Counted from the first letter of the stretch, positions 1-8,730 are shown. The stretch is DNA of 64,000 nt from Nocardioides eburneiflavus (GCF_004785795.1 NZ_SRRO01000001.1:1302001-1366000); one strand, 5' to 3'. Notes: generated from the sequence alone by a model not told the origin. Translations and numbers: made by a program.

Positions 1-353
1 CCGCAGACGGGCTCACAGCGCTGACCGACACGATCATCCGGTCCGTCGAGCGCCTACGCGACACCCCACGACCGGTCGTCGGCCCAGCGGCGTACCGCCT
101 CGACCCCGTCCCCGGCATACCGCCCCGGGACGCATTCTTCGCGGCCGCCGAACCGGTCCCGATCGACCGCGCCGTCGGCCGCGTCAGCGCAGAGCTCGTC
201 GCGCCCTACCCACCCGGCATCCCCGTCCTCGCGCCGGGCGAGCAGATCACCACCGCAACGCTCAACGCCCTCGAGCACGCATGCCGCGCCGGGGTCCGGA
301 TCGCCTATGCGGCTGATCCCACCCTCGCCACCCTGCGAGTCACCGCCACGTAA
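1..353 (+). CDS. Orn/Lys/Arg decarboxylase, C-terminal end (partial)
   Basis: The reading frame is open from the window edge (first full codon at 3) to TAA at 351-353, about 116 residues. It contains GRVSAELVAPYPPGIPVLAP followed by GE, the hallmark C-terminal motif of PLP-dependent group III ornithine/lysine/arginine decarboxylases (SpeA/Cad type of Gram-positives). This family decarboxylates a basic amino acid to the matching polyamine. The PLP-lysine domain lies outside the window, so the substrate cannot be chosen. The gene ends 47 bp from the convergent cupin gene. Family call is sure; function within the family is open. Confidence 0.85.
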   Translation, partial: ADGLTALTDTIIRSVERLRDTPRPVVGPAAYRLDPVPGIPPRDAFFAAAEPVPIDRAVGRVSAELVAPYPPGIPVLAPGEQITTATLNALEHACRAGVRIAYAADPTLATLRVTAT

Positions 354-400
354 ACGTTTGCAGGCTGGTGGTGCCCCGACGAGACCCCGCCTGAGGGGCG

Positions 401-784
401 CTACACGGATTGGCTCTTTCGGCTCGCCTCCAGTTCGACGGTGTTGATACCCGGGGCGTGATCGGCATGGGTGACCTCGACGAACTCGGCGTCACTGTCG
501 ATGTGGGCGTTGTGGCCGGGCCGGATGTAGTACGCCTCCCCGGCGGAGATGACCTCGGTCTCACCGTCGGTGTACCGCATGGTGACCGTGCCCCCTAGGC
601 AGTACCCCCAGTGTGGTTCCTGGCAGGCTCCGTCGGGAAGTTCAGCGAACCACTCGGCGGTGTCCAAGCCTGCGTTCCACTGTTCCAGTGCGATGGTCAT
701 GCCGCCCGCTTGCGCACGGTGCTGCTGGCCGGAGCCGTCGACGTCGACAGCGAGCTCGGTGTTGTTTCGAGGGAAGGTTCCCAT
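401..784 (-). CDS. Small cupin-domain protein
   Basis: A 127-residue protein that begins MGTFPRNN. The frame stays open further upstream, but ATG 784 is preceded by GAGGAACAG about ten bases away, a good ribosome binding site, and the extension looks non-coding. The centre and C-terminus (ELPDGACQEPHWGYCLGG, then a GEAYYIRPGHNAHIDS stretch) match a single-domain cupin beta-barrel with His and Glu positions suited to metal binding. No enzyme activity can be assigned. It converges with the decarboxylase end and is divergent from a small membrane-protein gene. Cupins of this size are often regulators, isomerases or stress proteins, so this is a fold-level call only. Confidence 0.75.
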   Translation of the reverse strand: MGTFPRNNTELAVDVDGSGQQHRAQAGGMTIALEQWNAGLDTAEWFAELPDGACQEPHWGYCLGGTVTMRYTDGETEVISAGEAYYIRPGHNAHIDSDAEFVEVTHADHAPGINTVELEASRKSQSV

Positions 785-887
785 GGTTCTGTTCCTCGTT
801 CGGGACCGGCTGACCCGCGCCACTGAGTCGCTCGTGCAGTGAATGCACAGCGAGCGCCCGCGACCAGGTTTGTCGAACGCCATCGAT

Positions 888-906
888 CTACCTCCCCTCG
901 AGGTAG
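888..906. promoter_or_regulatory. 7-bp inverted repeat upstream of small membrane gene
   Basis: CTACCTC (888-894) and GAGGTAG (900-906) form a perfect inverted repeat with a 5-base centre. A TATTCT box (914-919) follows, eight bases before the ATG at 928, so the repeat would occupy the -35 region of a near-leaderless promoter. It could be an operator. The rest of 785-927, between the cupin start and this gene, shows nothing else that I recognise. Confidence 0.35.
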
Positions 907-927
907 GCATCGGTATTCTTCGGCGCA

Positions 928-1095
928 ATGAACACCCTGCCTGCGCTTGGCGCTGTCCTATGTTTCATCGGCCTTCTTGTGCTGGTCGTCAACACCGTCG
1001 GCGATTCCGGCACCCCTACGGTTTCCCACGTCGATGTGCTGGGCCTCGCCATGAGCGTGTCGGGCGCAATCCTTGCGCGTGGTTCGCGGGCGTAG
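928..1095 (+). CDS. Small two-helix membrane protein (55 aa)
   Basis: ATG 928 to TAG 1093-1095 encodes 55 residues. An N-terminal hydrophobic helix (LPALGAVLCFIGLLVLVV), a short polar loop with HVD, a second weaker helix (VLGLAMSVSGAILA) and a basic tail RGSRA give a helical-hairpin topology. This resembles the tiny membrane proteins (DUF6458-like) common in actinobacteria, although I cannot prove membership. There is no Shine-Dalgarno sequence. A TATTCT box lies eight bases upstream, so translation may be leaderless. Nothing is recognisable between 1096 and 1240. Coding status is likely but unproven. Confidence 0.5.
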   Translation: MNTLPALGAVLCFIGLLVLVVNTVGDSGTPTVSHVDVLGLAMSVSGAILARGSRA

Positions 1096-1240
1096 TTCAG
1101 ACCAGGCGCCCTCGTGCCCCCTTGTGCGTGATGGTCGATGACGTCCTCAGCGGAAGGTTCGCGTCGGACAGGCATCCCCGACCCGTACGGAGCCAGCCGC
1201 ACGTCGGCCGAGCCTGCACCATCACCTGCTCAGGAGGGGG

Positions 1241-2461
1241 TCAACGTCGAGACTCACCGCGGGAGGTCAGCCGGCGAAGACGCTGCCGCGCCCGGTCGAC
1301 GATCGTGGCAACAAGCAGTGAGAACGCTCGAGGCGGCTGCGCATCCGTGGTCGGCTCCTCCCCCGAGGCGGCCCGATCCACGGCGCGAGCGAACTCCTGG
1401 AACATCCGACGGCTCACGTCGCCGGCCAGCGACCGGCCGAAGCCGGCGATCCGTCCCGTCAAGAAGACGTCCGCCTCGGCCTGCAGAACAGTCCCGCCAT
1501 CGTCAGCAGCCGCAGCCGTCATGACGATCCTGGCCTGCGCCCCGCCGCCGCCGGTGTCCTTGCCCTGCCCCTTCATGACGATGCGCTCGTCGGACTGCTC
1601 CTCGATGTGCGCGATTCCGTTGAAGGCCATCCGCATCGGGCCGAGGGCGATGCGTGCCCGTCCCCTGTACCAGTCGGCGCCGAGGTCGTCGGTCAGCTCC
1701 GCCCCTGGCAGGCAGCGCGCCAGCAGCCGGACGTCGCCGAAGACGCGGGCCACCTCGTCCGGTGCGGAGGTCAGCTGGCTCGTGACATCGACATGGATGG
1801 TGGGGTCGCCGGCGGGAAGGACTATCTCCTGCGGGCGCTCGACCAGCTCCTCCTCGTCGGTGCGCTCGGCTCCGACGGCTGCCGAGGTCGCCGCAGTCGC
1901 GGTGGTTCGTCCGACGAGGGTGCGCTGCCCGCAGTTTGCCGGGCCAGGAAGGGCTCCGCGGTGTGCCTGCGCGACCTCGTCCACAGCGTCGACGATGTTG
2001 CGGTATCCCGTGCACCGGCACAGGACGCCGGAAAGCTCAGTGGGCAGGTCTTCGCGCTGCACCTCGGGCTCGTGCGTCAACAGGTCGTAGGAGCTCATCA
2101 GGAAGCCCGGCGTGCAGAAGCCGCACTGCAGGCCGTGGTGTCGACCGAACGACTCCTGCAACGGATGAAGCTGGTCCGGCTTGCCCAACCCCTCCACGGT
2201 GGTGATCTCGGCCCCATCCAGCTGGACCGCGAACAGGAGACAGGCCCGCGCAGCCTCGCCGTCGACGAGCACCGTGCACATGCCGCAGATCCCGTGCTCA
2301 CAACCGACGTGGGTGCCAGTGAGCCCCAGGTGGTCCCGCAAGGCGTCGGACAGGGTGACGCGGGCCGGCAACGCCAGGGCGACGTCGCTGCCGTTGATGG
2401 AGAGGTTCACCTCGACGGCCCGATCGGCCTCGGTGCGGGCGTGGGTCTGCGGCAGGTTCAT
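1241..2461 (-). CDS. [2Fe-2S] subunit of Mo hydroxylase fused to CoxG/SRPBCC domain
   Basis: This 406-residue protein joins two parts. Residues 15-170 are a xanthine dehydrogenase-family iron-sulfur subunit: a plant-type ferredoxin cluster (C54, C59, C62, C74) and an all-alpha [2Fe-2S] domain (C113, C116, C148, C150, the last pair as LCRCTGYRN). Residues 225-370 are a CoxG-like SRPBCC domain, a family linked to maturation or membrane anchoring of carbon monoxide dehydrogenase-type enzymes. A Thr/Ala/Glu linker joins them. The subunit passes electrons from the molybdenum site to FAD. Its ATG shares one base with the stop of the FAD-subunit gene (TGATG), indicating translational coupling. The two parts are usually separate genes, so the fusion is unusual. 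Confidence 0.88.
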   Translation of the reverse strand: MNLPQTHARTEADRAVEVNLSINGSDVALALPARVTLSDALRDHLGLTGTHVGCEHGICGMCTVLVDGEAARACLLFAVQLDGAEITTVEGLGKPDQLHPLQESFGRHHGLQCGFCTPGFLMSSYDLLTHEPEVQREDLPTELSGVLCRCTGYRNIVDAVDEVAQAHRGALPGPANCGQRTLVGRTTATAATSAAVGAERTDEEELVERPQEIVLPAGDPTIHVDVTSQLTSAPDEVARVFGDVRLLARCLPGAELTDDLGADWYRGRARIALGPMRMAFNGIAHIEEQSDERIVMKGQGKDTGGGGAQARIVMTAAAADDGGTVLQAEADVFLTGRIAGFGRSLAGDVSRRMFQEFARAVDRAASGEEPTTDAQPPRAFSLLVATIVDRARQRLRRLTSRGESRR

Positions 2462-3366
2462 CAGGAGCGTTCCTCAGGTCGGGAGAGTCTGGCTGACACG
2501 TAGGCGCGACTCACCTCACGGGCGGCGAGAGCGCTGATCAGCCGGCGGCGGTATGCGGGGCTGGCGTGACTGTCGCCTCCGGTGCTGACGACATCTTCAG
2601 CGACCTCCTCCGTGTGCTCGGCAAGGGCGGACACCAGATCCGCCCGTGACGGCTGTGGGCCGGTCATCTGGAGGGCGGATCGAAGGTGCGGTGACACGTC
2701 CACGCTGACTGGCACGTCCGAGACGCCGAAGCAGGTCAGCCGCGCGTCCACCGACTCACCCGACGTGCGTACCCGCACCGCCACGCCCGCCAGCGCGAAG
2801 TCGCCGTGCCGCCGGGCGAACTCTCCGAAACCGAACCCATCACCAGGCTTCGCGACCGGGAAGATCACCTCCGACAGGAGCTCGTCCGGCTCGATCACCG
2901 TCGACAGCGCGCCGGTGAAGAAGTCGGCGGCAGCCACCTGGCGGGTGCCTCGACCACCTGTCAGCACCATCGTCGCCTCCAGGCAAGCGGCCACGGCAGG
3001 AAGCTCCGCCGAGGGATCTGCGTGGGCGATGCTGCCGCAAACGGTGCCGCGACTGCGGATCTCGCGGTGGCCGACCCAGGGCAGCGCCAGCCGCACCAGC
3101 GGCACGGCAGCGCCGATCTCCTCCCGCTGCAGCTGCCGCTGGCGGACGGTGGCGCCGACCCGGAGGGACCCGTCGTCCCGGGCGAGCTGCCTCAGCTCGG
3201 GCACGGCATTGATGTCAACCAGCTGTGTCGGCCGCCCGAGGCGCATCGCGAGCACCGGCACCAACGACTGTCCTCCGGCGATCACCTTGGATCCGTCGCG
3301 GGACAGCTCGGCCACCACGTCGGCTGTGGTGCCGGGGCGGACGTAGGCGAACGGCGCGGCCTTCAC
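2461..3366 (-). CDS. FAD-binding subunit of molybdopterin dehydrogenase (CoxM-like)
   Basis: A 301-residue medium subunit of the xanthine dehydrogenase/CO dehydrogenase family. It opens with PFAYVRPGTTADVVAEL and carries the FAD pyrophosphate motif AGGQSLVPVLAMRL near residue 32 and RSRGTVCGSIAHADPSAELP near 104. It would accept electrons from the two [2Fe-2S] clusters and pass them to an acceptor. It lacks the insertion that carries an extra [4Fe-4S] cluster in 4-hydroxybenzoyl-CoA reductase, so the enzyme is more likely an oxidising hydroxylase than a reductase. It starts 6 bases after the crotonase gene and overlaps the next gene by one base. Confidence 0.88.
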   Translation of the reverse strand: MKAAPFAYVRPGTTADVVAELSRDGSKVIAGGQSLVPVLAMRLGRPTQLVDINAVPELRQLARDDGSLRVGATVRQRQLQREEIGAAVPLVRLALPWVGHREIRSRGTVCGSIAHADPSAELPAVAACLEATMVLTGGRGTRQVAAADFFTGALSTVIEPDELLSEVIFPVAKPGDGFGFGEFARRHGDFALAGVAVRVRTSGESVDARLTCFGVSDVPVSVDVSPHLRSALQMTGPQPSRADLVSALAEHTEEVAEDVVSTGGDSHASPAYRRRLISALAAREVSRAYVSARLSRPEERS

Positions 3367-3372
3367 ACGAAC

Positions 3373-4152
3373 TCACCGCCCCTCGAACCGCGGAGCCCGC
3401 TTCTCGCCGAATGCTGCGACTCCCTCGGCGAAGTCGTGGCTGGCCCTCAGCATGGAGTAGGCCTTCCGCTCGAGCTCGATACCTGTGTAGAGCGGGCCGT
3501 CGACCCCTCGGTCAAGCACCTCCTTGGCGGTCCGCAGCGCCATCGACGAGTATCCGAGGAGCTTGGTCACGACCTCGTCGACGGCCTGCTCGAGCTCCTG
3601 TGCGTCGGCGCAGTTGTGGGACGTCAGGCCCCAGTCGAATGCCTGCTGTCCAGTGATCCGCTCGCCGGTCAGGATGTGGTACTTCGCGCGGGAGAGCCCG
3701 ATGAGCCGTGCGAGGCGCTGGGTCCCACCGCTGCCCGGGATCATCCCGAGCTTCATCTCCGGCAACGCGAACCGTGAGCGGTCCGTCGCGATCCGGATGT
3801 CGGCCGACAGCGCGAGCTCCAGCCCGACGCCGAAGCAGTAGCCGTCGATCGCGACGATCACCGGCTTCGGGCTGCGGGCGGCAGCGGTGACGTCATGACC
3901 GAGGTCGGTGAGGTCGACGGGCTCGACCTCCATGAACCCGGCGATGTCGCCACCCGAGGTGAAGTGCTCCCCCTCGGCCCGGATCACCACGACCTGGACG
4001 CGCTTGTCCGCGTCGATCTCGGCGAAGCGCTCCGCCATCACCCGACGGGTCTCCATCGTGATGATGTTGTAGCGCCCGTGGTCGAGCACCAGGTGGGCGA
4101 CGCGGCCGTCGTGGCTGCGCTCGAGCCGGATCTCGCCTCCGGTGAGTGGCAT
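3373..4152 (-). CDS. Enoyl-CoA hydratase/isomerase family (crotonase)
   Basis: A 259-residue crotonase-fold protein that begins MPLTGGEIRL. ATG 4152 lies one base after the stop of the molybdenum-subunit gene. Both catalytic glutamates of classical enoyl-CoA hydratases are present at the usual 20-residue spacing: E112 in GVGLELAL and E132 in ALPEMKLGMIPGSGGTQRL. The oxyanion-hole segments SGGDIAGF and IDGYCFGVG are intact. It would add water across an alpha,beta double bond of an acyl-CoA. A crotonase gene between the large and medium subunits of a molybdenum hydroxylase is uncommon and suggests that the hydroxylase acts on a CoA thioester. The real substrate is unknown. Confidence 0.87.
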   Translation of the reverse strand: MPLTGGEIRLERSHDGRVAHLVLDHGRYNIITMETRRVMAERFAEIDADKRVQVVVIRAEGEHFTSGGDIAGFMEVEPVDLTDLGHDVTAAARSPKPVIVAIDGYCFGVGLELALSADIRIATDRSRFALPEMKLGMIPGSGGTQRLARLIGLSRAKYHILTGERITGQQAFDWGLTSHNCADAQELEQAVDEVVTKLLGYSSMALRTAKEVLDRGVDGPLYTGIELERKAYSMLRASHDFAEGVAAFGEKRAPRFEGR

Positions 4153-4153
4153 G

Positions 4154-6556
4154 TCAGTTTCCCTTCGGTTGGGTGAGCAGTTCGTGCAGGACGTTTCCGT
4201 GCAGTGGCAGCGAGTCGATCGTGACGCCCTCGCGGTGGAGTGCGTCGGCGACGGCATTGGCGATCGCCACCGGGAGGCTCATCGAGCTGCCTTCACCGCA
4301 GCCCTTCGCGCCGAGCCTGGTCAGGGGTGACGGTGTCTCCAGGTGGTCGCTGATCAGCGGGAAGATCGACTCTGCCGAGGTCGGGCAGAGATAGTCCATG
4401 AAGGTGCCCGCGGTGGGCTGCCCGGCGTCCGAGTAGGTCATCTCCTCGAACAACGCTCCGCCCAAGGCCTGGGTGATCGCGCCGTGCACCTGCCCGTCCA
4501 GCAGGGTCTTGTTCAAGATGGTGCCGGCGTCGTGGACACTGGAGAGGCTCTCGATCGTCAGCGTCAGCGTCTCCCGGTCGATCCGAACCACCACCACATC
4601 GGCGACGAAGCCGTAGCAGAGGCTGGAATTGATCTGGTCGGTGCGTGAGGCCGCCTTCGACTGCGGGGGCGTGAAAGCGGCCTCCTCGTAGAGCCGGGCC
4701 GCGAAGTCGTCCGGCAGGGAGCCGGGGTCCCAGTGGACGAGCCCGGCCGCGTGCCGGAACGCCACCGACTGTCCGGGATCGTCGATGGCGCGCACCATCC
4801 CGTCTGCGAGCTCGAGCCGCTCTGGCTCGATCTCGAGCAGCACGGAGGCGGCCACCTTGATGGTGGCTGCAATCCGGTCGGTGGCCTCGAGCAGCGCGCT
4901 GGTCAGCAGCGGGGAGAACCTCGAGGAATAGCTTCCCGAGCTGATCGTCCACGGAGTTGTCGCAGTGTCCATCTCCACGCGCGGGCGAACCTGTTCACGT
5001 GGCAGGCCGAGGTGCTCAGCGACGATGTCCCGGGCGACCGTCGCGTGTCCCTGCCCCTGGGGGACGGTCCCGAGGAGCACGCTGACGATTCCTTGCGGGT
5101 CGACCGACACACGGACGTGCTCGGTCGACCCGGACTTGCCGCGCTTGGCGGTGCGGTCCTCGACAGGGGTGGCGAGACCGACGTACCCGATGTTCGTCGC
5201 CGACGGGTCGACGATCGTCGCGATCCCGATCCCCATCCACTCACCGTTCTCGCGCGCGGCCATCTGCTCCTTGCGGAGTCGCTCGTAGTCGGCGTTGTCG
5301 AGGGCGAGCTCGAGCGCTCGTTCGTAGTCGCCCGAGTCATAGATCCCCCCACTCGGAGTGGCGTAGGGGAAGGCACTCGCCGAGACCATGTTGCGGCGGC
5401 GGACCTCTGCGGGGTCGAGACCGCGCTCGCGGGCGATGTCGTCGATGAGTCGCTCGAGGCCGAAGTACAGCTGCTGCCCGCCGAAGCCGCGGTTGAGCCC
5501 GGTGGGCGCCTTGTTCGTGACCACGGCGCGTGCCCGGATACCCACGGCGTCGATCTTGTAGGCGCCGGTGATGTTGCCGAAGCAGCGGTAGAGCGTGCTC
5601 GGCTCCGGGGGCCTCAGGTAGGCGCCGACATTGTCGATGAGGTCGACTCGCAGCGCACTGATGACTGCGTCGTCGTCCACAGCGGCCTCGAACGTCATCA
5701 GGCGGTCGGAGCCGGCCGAGCTGGCGAGGAGGTGCTCGAGCCGGTCCTCGGTCCACCGCACGGGCCTGCCCGCATGCTTGCTGGCCAGGGCCATCAGCGC
5801 GATGTACGGGTAGACCGCAGACTTGATGCCGAAGCTGCCGCCGATGTCTCCGGGCACTATCAGGCGCAGCGACGAGGTGGGGATCCCGAGGGCCCCGGCG
5901 ACGACGGGCGCCATCGAGAAGGGGCCGTGGAAGTTGGCGTGCGCAGTGATCTCGGGGCCGCCGGGGCCGTCGCGCCAGTCAGCGACGACGACGTAGCACT
6001 CCATGGGTGTCGAGGAGTAGCGGGGGAAGGAGTAGCTACGGGTCACGACATGCGGCGCCTCAGCGAATGCAGTGTCGACGTCACCGAAGGTGAACGCCCG
6101 GTCGGTGGCGACGTTGCTGTCGGACTCGTCGTGCAGCAGTGGGGCTTCAGGCGTGAGGGCCTGGTCGGTTCGAACGACGACCGGAAGCGGTTCGTACTCG
6201 ACCTCCACGAGCTCCGCGGCGTCCTCAGCCAGATACCGGTCGGATGCCACGATGACGGCTACGGGCTCGCCCACGAAGCGCGTCTTGTCGGTGGCGGTCG
6301 GGTAGTAGGGGTGGGGCGTCTTCACCGACAGCGGGAACGGCTTGAGCGTCGCAAGCACCTCGTCGGGTCCGATCACCGCAGCCACGCCGGGCATCCGACG
6401 GGCCCTGTCGAAGTTGATCGACCGGATCCGGGCGTGCGCATGGGGGCTACGGACGACTGCCGCCACGAGCGTTCCCGGAAGCGGGTCCAGGTCGTCGAGG
6501 AACCGCCCCTGGCCAGTCAGGAGCGCGGCGTCCTCGACGCGAGCGAGATCGGTCAC
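4154..6556 (-). CDS. Molybdopterin-binding large subunit, xanthine dehydrogenase family
   Basis: An 800-residue large subunit. GTG 6556 overlaps the ligase stop (GTGA). The N-terminal segment LTGQGRFLDDL, the cofactor motif PQGQGHATVARD and the C-terminal GAKGCGEGSS with the catalytic glutamate are all present. The active-site loop reads GLNRGFGG where true CO dehydrogenase has a Cys-containing loop, so it is not a CO oxidiser. The family hydroxylates aromatic, heteroaromatic or acyl-CoA carbons with water as oxygen donor. With the adjoining FAD and iron-sulfur genes it forms a three-subunit enzyme. The neighbouring ligase, crotonase and BenE transporter suggest an aromatic or alicyclic acyl-CoA substrate (inference). 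Confidence 0.88.
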   Translation of the reverse strand: MTDLARVEDAALLTGQGRFLDDLDPLPGTLVAAVVRSPHAHARIRSINFDRARRMPGVAAVIGPDEVLATLKPFPLSVKTPHPYYPTATDKTRFVGEPVAVIVASDRYLAEDAAELVEVEYEPLPVVVRTDQALTPEAPLLHDESDSNVATDRAFTFGDVDTAFAEAPHVVTRSYSFPRYSSTPMECYVVVADWRDGPGGPEITAHANFHGPFSMAPVVAGALGIPTSSLRLIVPGDIGGSFGIKSAVYPYIALMALASKHAGRPVRWTEDRLEHLLASSAGSDRLMTFEAAVDDDAVISALRVDLIDNVGAYLRPPEPSTLYRCFGNITGAYKIDAVGIRARAVVTNKAPTGLNRGFGGQQLYFGLERLIDDIARERGLDPAEVRRRNMVSASAFPYATPSGGIYDSGDYERALELALDNADYERLRKEQMAARENGEWMGIGIATIVDPSATNIGYVGLATPVEDRTAKRGKSGSTEHVRVSVDPQGIVSVLLGTVPQGQGHATVARDIVAEHLGLPREQVRPRVEMDTATTPWTISSGSYSSRFSPLLTSALLEATDRIAATIKVAASVLLEIEPERLELADGMVRAIDDPGQSVAFRHAAGLVHWDPGSLPDDFAARLYEEAAFTPPQSKAASRTDQINSSLCYGFVADVVVVRIDRETLTLTIESLSSVHDAGTILNKTLLDGQVHGAITQALGGALFEEMTYSDAGQPTAGTFMDYLCPTSAESIFPLISDHLETPSPLTRLGAKGCGEGSSMSLPVAIANAVADALHREGVTIDSLPLHGNVLHELLTQPKGN

Positions 6557-8124
6557 GCGGAAGCACCTCCCTCGGTGTCGGCCAGGGTCTCGAACTCACC
6601 TGCGGTGAGTCGACGGCGAAGGATCTTGCCGACAGCGGACTTGGGGATCTGGTCCACCACGACGTACCGCTTGGGCCGCTTCAGCGACGGCAGCCCCGAC
6701 CCCTCCCGGGCGAACTGCTCGACCTTCGAGAGCGTTGCCTCGGCCGAGTCCCCGGGGCGTCCCACGACGAACGCGGTGACCGCCTGACCCCACTTGTCGT
6801 GCGGGGTGGCTGCGACGATGACCTCTTCCAGGTCCGGGCAGGCGGCAAGTGCGTGCTCGATCTCCTCGGGGTAGAGGTTCTCGCCGCCCGAGTTGATCAT
6901 GTCGTCGACGCGGCCCGAGACCCACAGGTCACCGTCCTCGTCGGCGACGGCGAGGTCGTTGGTGAAGTACCAGCCGTCCCGGATGGCCCTGGCGTCGGCG
7001 TCGGGCCGGTTCCAGTAGCCGGCGAATGCCTCGGGACTGTCCAAGGACGCGATCACCTGCCCGCGTTCACCGTCCGGCACGACCTGGTCAGGGCTCGCCC
7101 CTGGATCGGGGTCGACGAGCCTGATCCGGGAGAACAACCCGGCTCGTCCAGCACAGCCGGGCTTGCTGATGTTGTCGGGGCCGATCGTGAACGTGTAGAT
7201 CTCGGTACTGCCGTAGTGGTTGACGAAGCGCGCAGGATTCACCGTCCGCACGAGCCGCTGCGCAAGAGTCGGCGTCATGGAGGCGCCGGCGTAGGCCAGA
7301 TTGCGCAGCGACGTGGCTTCGCCGAGTCGGTCGCCGTGCATCAGGCTCCAGTACATCGTGGGGACGAGGTAGAGAGCGCTGACCTGCTCGCCGACGATCA
7401 GCTCGAGCGCCTCGTCAGCATCGAACTTGGCCTGCGGCACCCAGGTCCCCGCCGACAGGACGGTCGCCAGCAGGCTGCGGAGACCCATCGTGTGGAACAG
7501 CGGCATGACACCGAGGGTCACCTCACCGGGACCGTGGCCGGTCTGCACCAGGTGCGCCAGCGCCGCGTAGTGCTCGGCCCGGTGGGTGCGCGGAACGCCC
7601 TTGGGGCGTCCGGTCGTCCCGGAGGTGTACAGCATGACGCTGATGTCTTCGCCCCGTGGCTTCGCAGGGACGATCGTGCTCGGCGCCCGGTCAGCGGGTC
7701 GCGCCACCGAGGGAACCCCTGCGGGAGCGTGGTCCGGATGACCCGCCCACACGAGGGGCGGAGGCTTTTCGACCGTCTCCACTGCTCGGACGACGAGGTC
7801 GTAGGTGTGCTCGTCCACGGCGATGAGTGCGGGATCGCAGTCGCCGATGCAGCATGCGAGCTCCTCCGTGCCGAAGCGCGTGGAGAGTGGCAGGGACGCG
7901 ATCCGAGCCTTCTGTGCAGCCAGGTGCAGGGTGGCCAAGGGCTCGCCCCCCTGGAGCATGAAGATGGCGCGGCTCCCCTCGGCTGCTCCGAGGTCGTGCA
8001 GGGCGTGGGCGTAGCGCTCGGTGCGCGCGTCCCACTCGGCGTAGGACATCGGAGCGGCGCCGCCGACTGCGCGACGATGCGGATATCTCTCGGTGGTCCA
8101 CCGGAGGGCTGTCGCAAGATCCAT
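6553..8124 (-). CDS. AMP-dependent acyl/aryl-CoA ligase
   Basis: A 523-residue member of the ANL adenylating family, first gene of its operon. The P-loop-like motif is MLYTSGTTGRPKGVPRTH (around residue 175). Further motifs are PLFHTMG, HYGSTEIYT (A5), WYFTNDLAVADEDGDLWVSGR (A7/A8 hinge) and the C-terminal catalytic lysine in IPKSAVGKILRR. It would turn a carboxylic acid, ATP and CoA into an acyl-CoA plus AMP and pyrophosphate. Its arrangement is closest in feel to benzoate/4-chlorobenzoate-type ligases, but no substrate can be read from sequence alone. ATG 8124 has AGGAG about ten bases upstream. The PadR gene is divergent 72 bp away. Confidence 0.88.
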   Translation of the reverse strand: MDLATALRWTTERYPHRRAVGGAAPMSYAEWDARTERYAHALHDLGAAEGSRAIFMLQGGEPLATLHLAAQKARIASLPLSTRFGTEELACCIGDCDPALIAVDEHTYDLVVRAVETVEKPPPLVWAGHPDHAPAGVPSVARPADRAPSTIVPAKPRGEDISVMLYTSGTTGRPKGVPRTHRAEHYAALAHLVQTGHGPGEVTLGVMPLFHTMGLRSLLATVLSAGTWVPQAKFDADEALELIVGEQVSALYLVPTMYWSLMHGDRLGEATSLRNLAYAGASMTPTLAQRLVRTVNPARFVNHYGSTEIYTFTIGPDNISKPGCAGRAGLFSRIRLVDPDPGASPDQVVPDGERGQVIASLDSPEAFAGYWNRPDADARAIRDGWYFTNDLAVADEDGDLWVSGRVDDMINSGGENLYPEEIEHALAACPDLEEVIVAATPHDKWGQAVTAFVVGRPGDSAEATLSKVEQFAREGSGLPSLKRPKRYVVVDQIPKSAVGKILRRRLTAGEFETLADTEGGASA

Positions 8125-8148
8125 CGTGCCCGCTCCTACCGTATATTT

Positions 8149-8159
8149 CAGATCATCTG
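8149..8159. promoter_or_regulatory. Small palindrome in ligase/PadR divergent region
   Basis: CAGATCATCTG is an 11-base palindrome (5-base arms) in the 72 bp between the ligase and PadR genes. The TTCGGAC heptamer also occurs twice here (about 8161 and 8190). A TACGAT box (8179-8184) could be the -10 element of the PadR gene. Such divergent regions often hold PadR operators, but binding here is inference. Confidence 0.35.
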
Positions 8160-8196
8160 TTTCGGACGTTCATGACGCTACGATATGCTTCGGACC

Positions 8197-8730
8197 GTGT
8201 CAACACCGAAACTGACCCCTACCTCCTACGTCGTGCTGGGCATGGTGTCGATGCGGGGACCGTCGACGTCGTACGACCTCAAGGGGGCCGTCAATCGTTC
8301 CGTCGGCTACTTCTGGCCCTTTCCCCATGCCCAGCTGTACTCCGAACCGAAGCGGCTGGTCGACCTGGGCCTCCTCGAGGTGCACCAGGAGGAGGGTGGT
8401 CGACGGCGTCAGCTCTACTCAGCCACGCCGGCAGGGCTCGAGGCACTCAGGTCCTGGCTGGGTGAGCCCACCCGCGAGCAGATGCAGGTGCGGGACGTTG
8501 CCGAGCTCAAGCTCTTCTTCGCGGAGTTCGCCAAGGCCGAGGACGTCCTGCAGCTGGCGCGAGAGCAGGTCGAGCAGCACCGCGAGCGCATCAAGGTCTA
8601 CGAGGGGATCCAGGAGCGGTACCGGGGCCGCGAGGACGTGGCAGACCGCATGGTTCCCCTGGGACTCGGCCTTGCGATGGAGCACGCCGCCCTCGACTTC
8701 TGGGAGAAGCTCGAGGAGGAACGTAGCTGA
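8197..8730 (+). CDS. PadR-family transcriptional regulator
   Basis: About 177 residues. The N-terminal winged helix reads TPTSYVVLGMVSMRGPSTSY then YFWPFPHAQLYSEPKRLVDLGLLE. A long C-terminal alpha-helical dimerisation region holds coiled-coil-like QLAREQVEQHRERIK. This is the PadR/Vinculin-type layout seen in repressors of phenolic-acid and efflux genes. GTG 8197 gives the usual family start; an in-frame ATG at 8185 is an alternative, and neither has a clear ribosome binding site. It is divergent from the CoA-ligase operon and precedes the BenE transporter, so it probably controls both. The ligand may be the substrate or its CoA ester (inference). Confidence 0.85.
   Translation: MSTPKLTPTSYVVLGMVSMRGPSTSYDLKGAVNRSVGYFWPFPHAQLYSEPKRLVDLGLLEVHQEEGGRRRQLYSATPAGLEALRSWLGEPTREQMQVRDVAELKLFFAEFAKAEDVLQLAREQVEQHRERIKVYEGIQERYRGREDVADRMVPLGLGLAMEHAALDFWEKLEEERS

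Noticed and set aside
371..403. Terminator between the decarboxylase and cupin genes
   Set aside because: Only a 4-5 base stem (CCCC-N6-GGGG) is possible, too weak to call.
1096..1240. Remnant gene between the small membrane protein and the Mo-hydroxylase operon
   Set aside because: The open frames there resemble no known protein and have no start signals.
3373..4152. 4-chlorobenzoyl-CoA dehalogenase (beside the ligase)
   Set aside because: The nucleophilic Asp of the dehalogenase is not present, and both hydratase glutamates are.
4154..6556. CO dehydrogenase large subunit
   Set aside because: The active-site loop reads GLNRGFGG and lacks the Cys that carries the copper-sulfur bridge in true CoxL.
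2461..6556. 4-hydroxybenzoyl-CoA reductase
   Set aside because: The FAD subunit is only 301 residues and has no insertion for the additional [4Fe-4S] cluster that marks that reductase.
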